Notes: generated from the sequence alone by a model not told the origin. 10,621 nt of DNA from DATDAH01 sp036525535 (GCA_036525535.1 DATDAH010000130.1:1-10621); one strand, 5' to 3'; positions 1-7,379 are shown, counted from the stretch's first letter. Translations and numbers: made by a program.

Positions 1-1244
1 CTCAGCACCCCAACTCGGCCATGGAGTGGTACTGGCCCGACGAGCTGGACCTGCCGGGGTACAACCCGACCACCAAGGGCCATCCCAAGATGATCCGCCA
101 GGCGGCCGAGCTGATCAGCGCGTCGCACCGCCCGGTCATCTACGCCGGCGGCGGCATCTTGAAGGCCCGGGCCGCGGAGGCCTTGAAGGAGCTGGCCGAG
201 CTCTGCGAGATCCCCGTCGTCACCACGCTGATGGCTCGGGGGGCCTTCCCCGACAGCCACCCGCTCTGCCTGGGCATGCCCGGCATGCACGGCAACTACA
301 CGGCGGTCACGGCCATGCAGAGGTCGGACCTGCTCATCGCCCTGGGCAGCCGCTTCGACGACCGGGTCACGGGCAAGCTCGACGGCTTCGCGCCGGACGC
401 CAAGATCATCCACGTCGACATCGATCCCGCGGAACTGGGCAAGGTCCGGCGCCCCGACGTCCCGATCGTCGGGGATTGCCGTCTGGTCATCGAAGCGCTC
501 GTCGAGGTCCTGAAGGGCCGGGGCGGCCTCGAGTCCCAGCCCGACCGCAGCGAGTGGAAGTCCACCCTGAGCGGCTGGCAGGAGAAGTACCCCCTGACCT
601 ACCAGCCGGCCGAGGACGGCGAGGGCCTCAAGCCCCAGTACGTGCTCGAGGAGCTGCGGGACATGACCCCCGACGACACCATCGTCGTGTCCGGCGTGGG
701 CCAGCACCAGATGTGGACCAGCCAGTACTGGAAGTTCGACCACCCCTACACCTGGGTCAACTCCGGGGGCCTGGGGACCATGGGCTTCTCGGTGCCGGCC
801 GCCATCGGGGCCAAGGTCGGGCGCCCGGAGAAGATGGTCTGGGCCGTCGACGGCGACGGGTGCTTCCAGATGACGGCCCAGGAGCTGGTGACGGCCGCCG
901 CCGAGCGCATCCCGGTCAAGGTGGCGATCCTGAACAACGCCTACCTGGGCATGGTCCGCCAGTGGCAGGAGATGTTCTACGACGAGCGCTACAGCGAGGT
1001 CTACCTCTCGCCGGACCTGCCCGACTACGTGAAGTGGGCCGAGGCCATGGGGTGTGTCGGCCTGCGGGCGGAATCACCCGAGGAGGTGGCGCCGATCATC
1101 GAGAAGGCCAACGGCATCGACGACCGCCCGGTGGTCATCGACTTCCGGACCGACGCCCGCGAGAAGGTGTACCCGATGGTCGCGGCGGGGACGACGAACG
1201 ACACGATCATCGTCGATCCGTCCCAGGGCGAAGGCGGCCACTGA
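1..1244 (+). CDS. ilvB: Acetolactate synthase large (catalytic) subunit, 5'-truncated by window edge
   Basis: This is the catalytic subunit of acetolactate (acetohydroxyacid) synthase. It condenses two pyruvates, or pyruvate and 2-oxobutyrate, using thiamine diphosphate, as the first common step of valine, leucine and isoleucine synthesis in the cytoplasm. The first complete codon is at 3, leaving 413 residues visible; family members have about 580-600, so roughly the N-terminal third (PYR domain) is missing. Visible landmarks are the central-domain motifs SRFDDRVTG and HVDIDPAE, then the C-terminal thiamine-diphosphate domain with GDGCFQM followed about 25 residues later by LNN, and the RQWQEMFY segment that in this family lines the active site and herbicide pocket. 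The ATG at 21 is internal, because the preceding codons already read family-like sequence (QHPNSAMEWYWP). The stop TGA (1242-1244) shares one base with the ilvN start, which implies translational coupling. The assignment over other thiamine-diphosphate enzymes is secure because of the adjacent ilvN and ilvC. Confidence 0.97.
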   Translation, partial: QHPNSAMEWYWPDELDLPGYNPTTKGHPKMIRQAAELISASHRPVIYAGGGILKARAAEALKELAELCEIPVVTTLMARGAFPDSHPLCLGMPGMHGNYTAVTAMQRSDLLIALGSRFDDRVTGKLDGFAPDAKIIHVDIDPAELGKVRRPDVPIVGDCRLVIEALVEVLKGRGGLESQPDRSEWKSTLSGWQEKYPLTYQPAEDGEGLKPQYVLEELRDMTPDDTIVVSGVGQHQMWTSQYWKFDHPYTWVNSGGLGTMGFSVPAAIGAKVGRPEKMVWAVDGDGCFQMTAQELVTAAAERIPVKVAILNNAYLGMVRQWQEMFYDERYSEVYLSPDLPDYVKWAEAMGCVGLRAESPEEVAPIIEKANGIDDRPVVIDFRTDAREKVYPMVAAGTTNDTIIVDPSQGEGGH

Positions 1245-1762
1245 TGCCGGCGCTGACCCACACGGGCGACGCCCGCACCCACACGCTCTCGGTCCTCGTC
1301 GAGAACCGGGCGGGTGTGCTCACCCGCATCGCGGGCATGTTCGCCCGCCGGGGTTTCAACATCTACTCGTTGGCGGTCGCCCCCACCGACGACGACCGCT
1401 TCAGCCGGATCACCATCGTGGTCGACGTCGAGTCGGCTCCGTTGGAGCAGATCACCAAGCAGCTCCACAAGCTGATCAACGTCATCAAGATCAGCGAGCT
1501 GGGACCGGGCGAGGCCGTCGAGCGGGAGCTCATGCTGGTCACGCTCAAGGCGCCGGCGGAGGCCCGGGGCCAGGTCATGGAGCTGGCCCAGCTCTACGGC
1601 GCCGACGTGCTCGACGTGGGCGTGGACACCATGACCGTCAGCCTGGACGACGAGCCCGGCCGCATCGACGACTTCGAGGACCTCTGCCGTCCCTACGGCA
1701 TCGTCACCGTCCAGCGCACGGGCCGCGTCGCCCTGCCCGTCCTGACCAAAGCCGCCCGCTAG
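1244..1762 (+). CDS. ilvN: Acetolactate synthase small (regulatory, ACT-domain) subunit
   Basis: This is the regulatory subunit that binds IlvB, raises its activity and gives feedback inhibition by branched-chain amino acids (family knowledge). It has 172 residues, normal for the family. An N-terminal ACT domain covers about residues 13-85, with the hallmark run LSVLVENRAGVLTRIAGMF followed by RRGFNIYSL. A C-terminal domain follows from about residue 95 (ERELMLVTLKAP, then GADVLDVG). The ATG at 1244 overlaps the ilvB stop (TGATG), and a weak GAAGG lies 9 bases upstream, so translation is probably coupled. The end is unusual. The protein closes with VLTKAAR and TAG at 1760-1762, and the 11 bases encoding the VLTK part recur 113 bp downstream at the same codon phase, where reading on gives ITADNKE and a stop 3 bases before ilvC. 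The present C-terminus is therefore probably derived from an insertion. Confidence 0.97.
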   Translation: MPALTHTGDARTHTLSVLVENRAGVLTRIAGMFARRGFNIYSLAVAPTDDDRFSRITIVVDVESAPLEQITKQLHKLINVIKISELGPGEAVERELMLVTLKAPAEARGQVMELAQLYGADVLDVGVDTMTVSLDDEPGRIDDFEDLCRPYGIVTVQRTGRVALPVLTKAAR

Positions 1763-1863
1763 TTCGCTGTCACACTCGCTCGCCTCCGGCTCGCCGGCTC
1801 CGCCGATCGGGTCGGGCGCGCGGCGCTGCTCCGGCTGGCGCCTGCGCAGCGTTCCTGACCAAA
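1740..1863. repeat. Candidate inserted palindromic element flanked by 11-bp direct repeats (ilvN-ilvC junction)
   Basis: The 11-base sequence TCCTGACCAAA occurs at 1740-1750, inside the last codons of ilvN, and again at 1853-1863 in the spacer. Between the copies lie 102 bases of very GC-rich sequence with palindromic pieces: CCGATCGG at 1803-1810, a CGCTGC/GCAGCG stem at 1824-1829 and 1846-1851, and a CCGG-CTCG-CCGG unit near 1785-1800. The arrangement looks like a short non-coding repeat (REP/MITE-like) with a target-site duplication. No clear terminal inverted repeats and no transposase are present, and no second copy was seen in this window, so mobility is an inference. The direct repeat and palindromes are seen directly. 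Confidence 0.5.
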
Positions 1864-1878
1864 ATCACTGCCGACAAC

Positions 1879-1884
1879 AAGGAG
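1879..1884 (+). promoter_or_regulatory. Shine-Dalgarno of ilvC (AAGGAG), decides GTG start
   Basis: AAGGAG ends six bases before the GTG at 1891, an ideal spacing, and no competing start with a comparable site is nearby. The same bases would have encoded the last residues of the longer, pre-insertion ilvN reading frame that ends with TAG at 1885-1887. Confidence 0.85.
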
Positions 1885-1890
1885 TAGCCA

Positions 1891-2908
<1,018 letters not shown>

Positions 2909-2916
<8 letters not shown>

Positions 2917-2934
2917 CGAGCGGAATCAGCCCGC
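2909..2934. terminator. Possible bidirectional terminator hairpin over the two convergent stop codons
   Basis: GCGGCTGA (2909-2916) pairs with TCAGCCCGC (2926-2934) with one bulged C, leaving a 9-base loop. The stem contains the stop codons of both ilvC (TGA 2914-2916) and the opposite-strand gene (2926-2928). There is no T-tract on either side, so it would be a weak or factor-assisted terminator, as is common in high-GC actinobacteria. The stem is short and the function is inferred. Confidence 0.35.
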
Positions 2935-4488
2935 GGAGCGGTCCTCGGAGAGCTGGTAGACGAAGACGGCGAGCTCACGCAGGCCGGAGCCGCCACGGGT
3001 GGTCGAGCCGGAGTAGAGGAACGGCTGGGTGTGGACGACCTCCATGGCCGCGCCGGTGCCCGGGCCGAAGATCTCGTCGACCAGCTGGCGGGCCAGGGGG
3101 TCGTCGCCGCCGACGACGTCGCCGTGGTTGGCGATGTGGGTGACGCCCTCGGCTCGGAGGAAGGCGCCGCCGCGCCCCGCGGCCATGGCGTCGGCGAACT
3201 CGTCGCTGTTGACCACGCCGTCGAGGTTGACCACGGGCTGATCGGCGAAGGCGCCCAGCGCGCCGGCGTCCCACGAGGCGACGACCGCGTCCTCGGGCAG
3301 GTTGGCGCTGATCCAGCGCCCGGCGTCCCGATTGGCTTCCTGGATGGACCGGAGGTGAGGGTCGAGGAACTGCGGGGTCAGGAACAGGAACCCGCCCAGC
3401 AGGGGGAGCAGGAGGATGGTCTGCACGGCCCGCAGCGACGAGTGGCCCTCTGCGGCCGCTCCGTCGAGCAGGTCGGCCCCGCCGTGCACGAGCAGGGCCA
3501 GGGCGTAGAGCATGAGCGGGGCGAAGTACCAGAGCCACTGCTGGGCCGAGAGCAGCACGTAGTAGCCGACCAGCCCGATGCAGAACGGCACGTACCAGCC
3601 GGTCGCAGCCAGGAAGCCGGTGAGGCGGCCGAAGCGCTCGCTGCGGCCGAGACGTCGCAGCCGCCGACCGACGACGCCGGCCAGTGCGGCCACGATCAGC
3701 ACGGCGACGGCGAGGGCCGCGGTCGGGTCCTCCCGCTTGATGTCACCGCTGATCTGCATCACGCGCCCGAAGGCGACCAGGTTGACGGCCATGTAGACGA
3801 CGGCGGTGATGGCAGGGGCGACTACCAGCTGCACGAGGCGGCGCAGCCCGGCGACGCCCAAGCGGCGGACGTCGGGCAGGACCCAGGCGGCGCAGATCAG
3901 GGTCAACAGGGCGCCGTCGGTCCGGGCCAGGAAGGCCAGAGCGAGGAGCGCTCCGAAGCGTCGGCGGCCCGTCGGGTCCGGGTCATCCAGGTCGAGGTCG
4001 CCGGCCCCGGTCAGCAGCAGCGCACCGACCAGCACGACCAGGCCCGACTCGAGCCCGCTACCGACGCAGCGGAGCACGAACGGGTTGGCGGCGAAGAGCA
4101 CGACCGCGGCGGCCAGGACGGGCGAGGGGCGTCGGACTTGACGGACGACCAGGACCACGGCGCCGATCCAGCAGGCGAGGGCGATGGCCAGCTGGGCCCG
4201 CATGGCCCCGGTGCCCTCGAGGCCGACCAGGCGGGGGAGCACGCAGACCGCCTGCCAAGCCGGGTGGTACCCGTTGGTGGCGTTGATGGTGTCGAAGGTC
4301 GACCCGTGTCCGTGGGCCAGGTTCCGGCCGATCTCGCCGTAGTACCAGGCGTCATCGAACGTGAGGGCGAACGGTGCGTCCGACCAGAACACGATCACCG
4401 CCAGCCATGCCACCCCGGCGGCGATGGCAGCGAGGACCAGCGGCCGGATGTCGGCCTCAGCCCGCGTCGGGGCAACGGTGATCGCCAC
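2926..4488 (-). CDS. GT-C-type integral membrane glycosyltransferase (mannosyl/arabinosyltransferase-like), specificity unknown
   Basis: This 520-residue multi-pass membrane protein has about ten hydrophobic segments, the first near residues 16-35. After that segment comes FDDAWYYGEIGRNL (acidic pair D45-D46) and then TNGYHPAWQ (71-79). This matches the layout of GT-C enzymes that use polyprenyl-phosphate sugars, where an acidic pair in the first outer loop is catalytic. After the last membrane segment (near residue 380) a soluble tail begins with an amphipathic stretch and ISANLPEDAVVASWDAGALG, common in this superfamily. The substrate cannot be read from the sequence, and no other cell-envelope gene is nearby. 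The GTG at 4488 is the first possible start because an in-frame TAG lies 6 bases upstream of it. No good Shine-Dalgarno precedes it, and a large hairpin ends 10 bases before it. The coding call is firm; the glycosyltransferase assignment is by motif and topology only. Confidence 0.78.
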   Translation of the reverse strand: MAITVAPTRAEADIRPLVLAAIAAGVAWLAVIVFWSDAPFALTFDDAWYYGEIGRNLAHGHGSTFDTINATNGYHPAWQAVCVLPRLVGLEGTGAMRAQLAIALACWIGAVVLVVRQVRRPSPVLAAAVVLFAANPFVLRCVGSGLESGLVVLVGALLLTGAGDLDLDDPDPTGRRRFGALLALAFLARTDGALLTLICAAWVLPDVRRLGVAGLRRLVQLVVAPAITAVVYMAVNLVAFGRVMQISGDIKREDPTAALAVAVLIVAALAGVVGRRLRRLGRSERFGRLTGFLAATGWYVPFCIGLVGYYVLLSAQQWLWYFAPLMLYALALLVHGGADLLDGAAAEGHSSLRAVQTILLLPLLGGFLFLTPQFLDPHLRSIQEANRDAGRWISANLPEDAVVASWDAGALGAFADQPVVNLDGVVNSDEFADAMAAGRGGAFLRAEGVTHIANHGDVVGGDDPLARQLVDEIFGPGTGAAMEVVHTQPFLYSGSTTRGGSGLRELAVFVYQLSEDRSAG

Positions 4489-4498
4489 GGTTGCCTAT

Positions 4499-4540
4499 CG
4501 GCGGCGGTGGCCCTCCTCGGAAGGAGAACCCCCGCCGCCG
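4499..4540 (-). terminator. Strong nested hairpin between the unknown gene and the glycosyltransferase gene
   Basis: A perfect 9-bp GC stem (4499-4507 with 4532-4540) continues after one mismatch into two more pairs (4509-4510 with 4529-4530). Inside, a second 5-bp stem CTCCT/AGGAG (4513-4517 with 4522-4526) closes a 4-base loop, which reads TCCG (UNCG class) in the minus-strand RNA. It begins 14 bases after the stop of the upstream gene, so a terminator is the simplest reading, although no T-tract follows. Its other end is only 10 bases from the glycosyltransferase GTG, so it may also affect that gene's translation. Confidence 0.5.
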
Positions 4541-4554
4541 AACGTCGGAGCCGC

Positions 4555-5193
4555 TCAGGCGATGCGGATGCTCGCGCTCCGGGAGGCAGAACCGGGCTGG
4601 AACAGGCCACCACCGGCGTCGAGGGCGGCGAGGTAGTCGGCGTCGCCTGCTACGGCTTCACCAGCACGGTCAGCCGCGGCCGCGTCCTCGTGCACGGCGA
4701 TCCAGGTCATCTGGCCGAACGGGCCGTAGTCGTCGGTCAGGAAGGCGCTCCCGGTCCCGGTGACGGCGGTGTAACGGTCGGCGATGTCCACGCCCCACGC
4801 CAGTGCCGCGCCGATCTGGCCGGCTGCGGGTGCTGCGGTGATCACCTCGGCCCACGCTCCGGGCGGCGGCGGGTCGCCGGGCTCGGTGGTCGTGTGCACC
4901 ATGGTGCGCAGCGCGTCCTCGAAGGGAATGGTGCCTGCGAACGCCTGGCCCTGGGTGACGAGGTCGAGGTAGCCCTTGTCCGCGGCCAGCTTGGCGGTCT
5001 CTTCGGCCAGCTGGACCCGGGACTCGACCAGGGCCGTCCAGGCGAGCGTGCCCAGTGGGTAACCGAACTGGCCTTGCCACAGGCTGACCTCGACATCCAT
5101 GGCCTGGTTGACCGAGGTGGTGATGTTCACCGCCCACTCCAGCGTTTCGACCGGACCCCCGTTTACGACGCCGAGGCGCGAGAACAGATGCAT
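4555..5193 (-). CDS. Unassigned protein with two internally repeated halves
   Basis: I do not recognise a named family for this 212-residue protein. It has no signal peptide or membrane segment and is probably cytoplasmic. It is built from two related halves offset by 112 residues. FGYPLGTLAWTALVES (43-58) aligns with YGPFGQMTWIAVHED (156-170), so that P46, G48 and W52 correspond to P158, G160 and W164. GYLDLV near residue 75 corresponds to DYLAAL near 187, and EWAVNI (19-24) to AWGVDI (132-137). Duplicated units of this size with an aromatic-rich strand followed by an Ala/Glu-rich helix recall ferredoxin-like dimeric alpha/beta-barrel proteins (NIPSNAP-like), but that is an inference. A proline-rich linker (DPPPPG, 107-112) joins the halves. 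The ATG at 5193 is supported by GGAGGA eight bases upstream. The gene lies 117 bp downstream of the acyl-CoA synthetase on the same strand and could be cotranscribed with it. A hairpin follows its stop. Confidence 0.82.
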   Translation of the reverse strand: MHLFSRLGVVNGGPVETLEWAVNITTSVNQAMDVEVSLWQGQFGYPLGTLAWTALVESRVQLAEETAKLAADKGYLDLVTQGQAFAGTIPFEDALRTMVHTTTEPGDPPPPGAWAEVITAAPAAGQIGAALAWGVDIADRYTAVTGTGSAFLTDDYGPFGQMTWIAVHEDAAAADRAGEAVAGDADYLAALDAGGGLFQPGSASRSASIRIA

Positions 5194-5201
5194 GTCCGTA
5201 T

Positions 5202-5207
5202 TCCTCC
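5202..5207 (-). promoter_or_regulatory. Shine-Dalgarno of the duplicated unknown gene (GGAGGA)
   Basis: On the minus strand GGAGGA stands eight bases before the ATG at 5193, within a longer GGGGGAGGAA purine run. This strong site fixes the start and is the best evidence that the unknown gene is translated. The remaining spacer up to 5310 shows no convincing promoter. Confidence 0.75.
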
Positions 5208-5310
5208 CCCGAGGTGTCGCCGGGGTCGAAGTGACCCTCGCCGATGAACCCCTAGGCGCCCACCCTCGCGCCGATGGCCGTCGAGCGCATCCCGTCCCAC
5301 GGCACAGGGC

Positions 5311-7017
5311 CTACATCGTCTCGGAGAAGGAGACCTCGCCCTCGCCGCGCAGGACGTTCTTGAGGAGCTTGCCGCTGGCGTTGCGGGGGAGCTTGTCGGC
5401 GGTGACCTCGACGTAGGCGGGGACCTTGAAGTTGGCCAGGGTCTCGGCCACCCAGGCCTGCACGTCCTGCTCGGTCATGGTGGCGCCGGCCTGCACCTGG
5501 ACGACGGCCTTGACCTCTTCGCCCAGCTCGTCGTGGGGCACGCCGATGACGGCGGCGTCGGCCACGTCCGGGTGCTCGACCAGACGCTGCTCGATCTCGA
5601 CGCAGTAGATGTTCTCGCCCCCGCGGATGATCATGTCCTTCGCCCGGTCCGTGATGAACAGGAACCCGTCCTCGTCGAGGTAGCCGATGTCGCCGGTGTG
5701 CAGCCATCCGTCGATCACGGTCTCGGCCGTGGCCTCGGGCTTGTTCCAGTAGCCGGGCATGATGATCGGCCCCTTGATGAGGACCTCGCCGGTGTGGCCC
5801 TCCGGGACCTCGCTGCCGTCGGCATCGACGATGGCCAGGTCGACCACCGGCACGGGGGGACCGACCGAATCGGGGCGTTCGACGGCGTCCTGGCCGGAGA
5901 TGACGGTGGCCACCGAGCTGGACTCGGTCAACCCGTAGGCGTTGGACGTGCTGGTGACGTTGGGGAACGTGTCCCGGACCTTGCGCTGGAGCTCGTCGGC
6001 CGACGGCGAGCCGCCGAAGGCCACGGCGGTCACGGTGCTGGTGTCGTAGTCGTGGCGGGCGGGGTGCTCGCAGACCCGCCACACCATCGTGGGAACGGTG
6101 GCCCAGATGGTGACGCCGTGGTCCTGAATCAGCTGGAGCGCGCTGTCCGGATCGAAGCGGCCCTCGGGGATGACCAGCTTCACGCCGGCGATCATCCCCA
6201 CGACCAGACTGCTGTGGCAGCCGGACACGTGGAAGAGGGGCGAGGTGAGGAGGCCCACCGTCTGGCCGCCGCCCAGGCCAGAGGTCTCGGGGTTGGCCAT
6301 GACGGTGGCGACGGAGTTGTAGATGGTGTTCTGGAGGTTGGCCACCATGTTCCGGTGGGTGGAGATGGCGCCCTTGGGCCGTCCGGTGGTGCCCGAGGTG
6401 TAGAAGATGACGGCGGGGTCGTCCTCGTGGATCGGCGTGTCCGGGAACTCGTCGGTGGGCTCGGCCTGCAGCTCGGCGAAAGGGCGGATGCGGGGGTCAT
6501 CGAAGTCGGCCGGGTCAGCGTCGATCAGGTAGATGCGCTCGAGGCCGGGGGCCTGGTCGAGCTGGTCGGCGATGCGCTCGAAGCGCTTGGCGTCGGCGAC
6601 GAGGACCTTCGCCCCGCTGTCGTCGAGGCCGTAGAGGATCTCGTCGGTCTTCCACCAGCCGTTGAGCCCGACCAGGATCGCCCCCAGGTCGACGGTGGCC
6701 CAGAAGGCGAGGCACCACTCGGCGTTGTTGGCCGACAGCACGGCCACCCGGTCGCCGTGGCCGACGCCGGCGTCCCGGGCGAGGGCGGCGGCCACGCCGT
6801 TGGCCTGGCGGACGAAGTCGCCGTAGGTGACGCGTTGGTCGCCCTGGACGATGAACTCCTGGTCGCCCCGGTGGGCGGCCGCCTGGGCCACCTCCCGCAG
6901 CGAGCCCATGCGGTCCTTGTAGACCTTCATCTCGACGCCGTTGACGACGTCGGTCGTGACCTCGAACGCCCCTCCCGGCCCGGTCAACTGCTCTCGGATC
7001 TCGCCCAGCGATGTCAT
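5311..7017 (-). CDS. FadD-like acyl-CoA synthetase (class I adenylate-forming enzyme)
   Basis: The predicted activity is ATP-dependent activation of a carboxylic acid, probably a fatty or other lipophilic acid, to its acyl-adenylate and then acyl-CoA. It has 568 residues, normal for the family, with every core motif: the phosphate loop YTSGTTGRPKG (206-216), YGLTE (361-365), the ATP-ribose contact TGD (441-443), the hinge DRAKD (457-461), GGENIYCVEIE just after it, and PRNASGK with the catalytic lysine at K550. Early sequence such as VGLNGWWKTDEILYGLDDSGAK resembles actinobacterial FadD-type ligases. Chain length and substrate cannot be told from the sequence. The ATG at 7017 is chosen because GGAGGAG lies eight bases upstream; an in-frame ATG at 7077 would add 20 residues unlike the family. 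No acyl-CoA dehydrogenase or other beta-oxidation gene is visible beside it, so its pathway is open. Confidence 0.94.
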   Translation of the reverse strand: MTSLGEIREQLTGPGGAFEVTTDVVNGVEMKVYKDRMGSLREVAQAAAHRGDQEFIVQGDQRVTYGDFVRQANGVAAALARDAGVGHGDRVAVLSANNAEWCLAFWATVDLGAILVGLNGWWKTDEILYGLDDSGAKVLVADAKRFERIADQLDQAPGLERIYLIDADPADFDDPRIRPFAELQAEPTDEFPDTPIHEDDPAVIFYTSGTTGRPKGAISTHRNMVANLQNTIYNSVATVMANPETSGLGGGQTVGLLTSPLFHVSGCHSSLVVGMIAGVKLVIPEGRFDPDSALQLIQDHGVTIWATVPTMVWRVCEHPARHDYDTSTVTAVAFGGSPSADELQRKVRDTFPNVTSTSNAYGLTESSSVATVISGQDAVERPDSVGPPVPVVDLAIVDADGSEVPEGHTGEVLIKGPIIMPGYWNKPEATAETVIDGWLHTGDIGYLDEDGFLFITDRAKDMIIRGGENIYCVEIEQRLVEHPDVADAAVIGVPHDELGEEVKAVVQVQAGATMTEQDVQAWVAETLANFKVPAYVEVTADKLPRNASGKLLKNVLRGEGEVSFSETM

Positions 7018-7025
7018 CCCGCCGA

Positions 7026-7032
7026 CTCCTCC
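7026..7032 (-). promoter_or_regulatory. Shine-Dalgarno of the acyl-CoA synthetase gene (GGAGGAG)
   Basis: On the minus strand GGAGGAG is eight bases upstream of the ATG at 7017. It supports this start over the in-frame ATG at 7077, which has no comparable site. Confidence 0.8.
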
Positions 7033-7049
7033 CTGCCGTGTGCGCCCAG

Positions 7050-7081
7050 CCGCCAGAAGTGGCGGGTCGGTGCACAAGGTA
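7050..7081 (-). promoter_or_regulatory. Possible promoter -10 and inverted-repeat operator of the acyl-CoA synthetase gene
   Basis: A perfect inverted repeat CCGCCA-GAAG-TGGCGG occupies 7050-7065, between the synthetase start and a minus-strand TACCTT (7081-7076) that fits the actinobacterial TANNNT -10 pattern. A GTGACC at 7106-7101 could be a -35, but the 19-base spacing is long. An inverted repeat just downstream of a -10 is where a repressor (TetR- or GntR-type in fatty-acid genes) would bind; it could equally be an RNA hairpin in the leader. The repeat is seen directly; its role is inferred. Confidence 0.3.
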
Positions 7082-7127
7082 CGAGACGGGGGCGGGAGAC
7101 GGTCACAGGGCAGGCCGGCATGGTGCG

Positions 7128-7379
7128 ATGGGCCGACGCGCCGATCTCGAGGTCACCCGGATCGGCGCCGGGCAGCACCAGCTGGTGACCCCGGACCAGG
7201 TTCTCGCCGCCGGGTTCAGCCCGCGCAGCATCGAGCGTCGGATCGCCAGCGGAGAGTGGCGGCGAGCGTCGGGGGTGATCGAGCTCCCGCTCGGCGAGCC
7301 CGGGCTCGAGCGGTCCCTCATGGGCGCTCGACTTCACCAGCCCGGCGCCGTCGTGTCACTCCGCGCCGCGACGAGTGCG
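7128..7379 (+). pseudogene. Truncated N-terminal fragment of an AbiEi-like / DUF559-type protein
   Basis: From ATG 7128 the frame reads GQHQLVTPDQVLAAGFSPRS, IERRIASGEWRRASGVIELP and then, after a short gap, HQPGAVVSLRAAT. This follows the N-terminal winged-helix domain common to actinobacterial AbiEi-type antitoxin-domain and DUF559 (restriction-endonuclease-like) proteins: a residue run like QHGLVT-Q---AG, a helix, RR---G-WRR---GVY, and PGAV-S-R-A. In those proteins this is followed by 150-200 more residues. Here the similarity stops after about 80 residues, at the point where the oppositely oriented serC begins (stop at 7380-7382). The frame stays open to 7868, but only as antisense of serC. 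No clear Shine-Dalgarno precedes it. I read it as the relic of a gene whose 3' part was deleted. The rest of the 7018-7379 stretch holds only the synthetase leader. Confidence 0.55.

Noticed and set aside
26..1762. 578-codon open frame covering ilvB in another frame and continuing into ilvN, suggesting a fusion
   Set aside because: Only the part from 1244 onward is IlvN-like. The earlier part is an Arg/Gly-rich out-of-frame reading of ilvB with no family similarity.
3031..5247. 738-codon plus-strand open frame across the glycosyltransferase and unknown gene
   Set aside because: It is antisense to two minus-strand genes with membrane or repeat structure and good starts. Its translation is a low-complexity Gly/Asp/Glu/Arg mix typical of high-GC shadow frames.
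7018..7077. Acyl-CoA synthetase start at ATG 7077
   Set aside because: It adds 20 non-conserved residues, lacks a Shine-Dalgarno and would place the GGAGGAG site inside the coding region.
5533..7188. 551-codon plus-strand open frame
   Set aside because: It is antisense of the acyl-CoA synthetase, which has all family motifs. The composition is that of a shadow frame.
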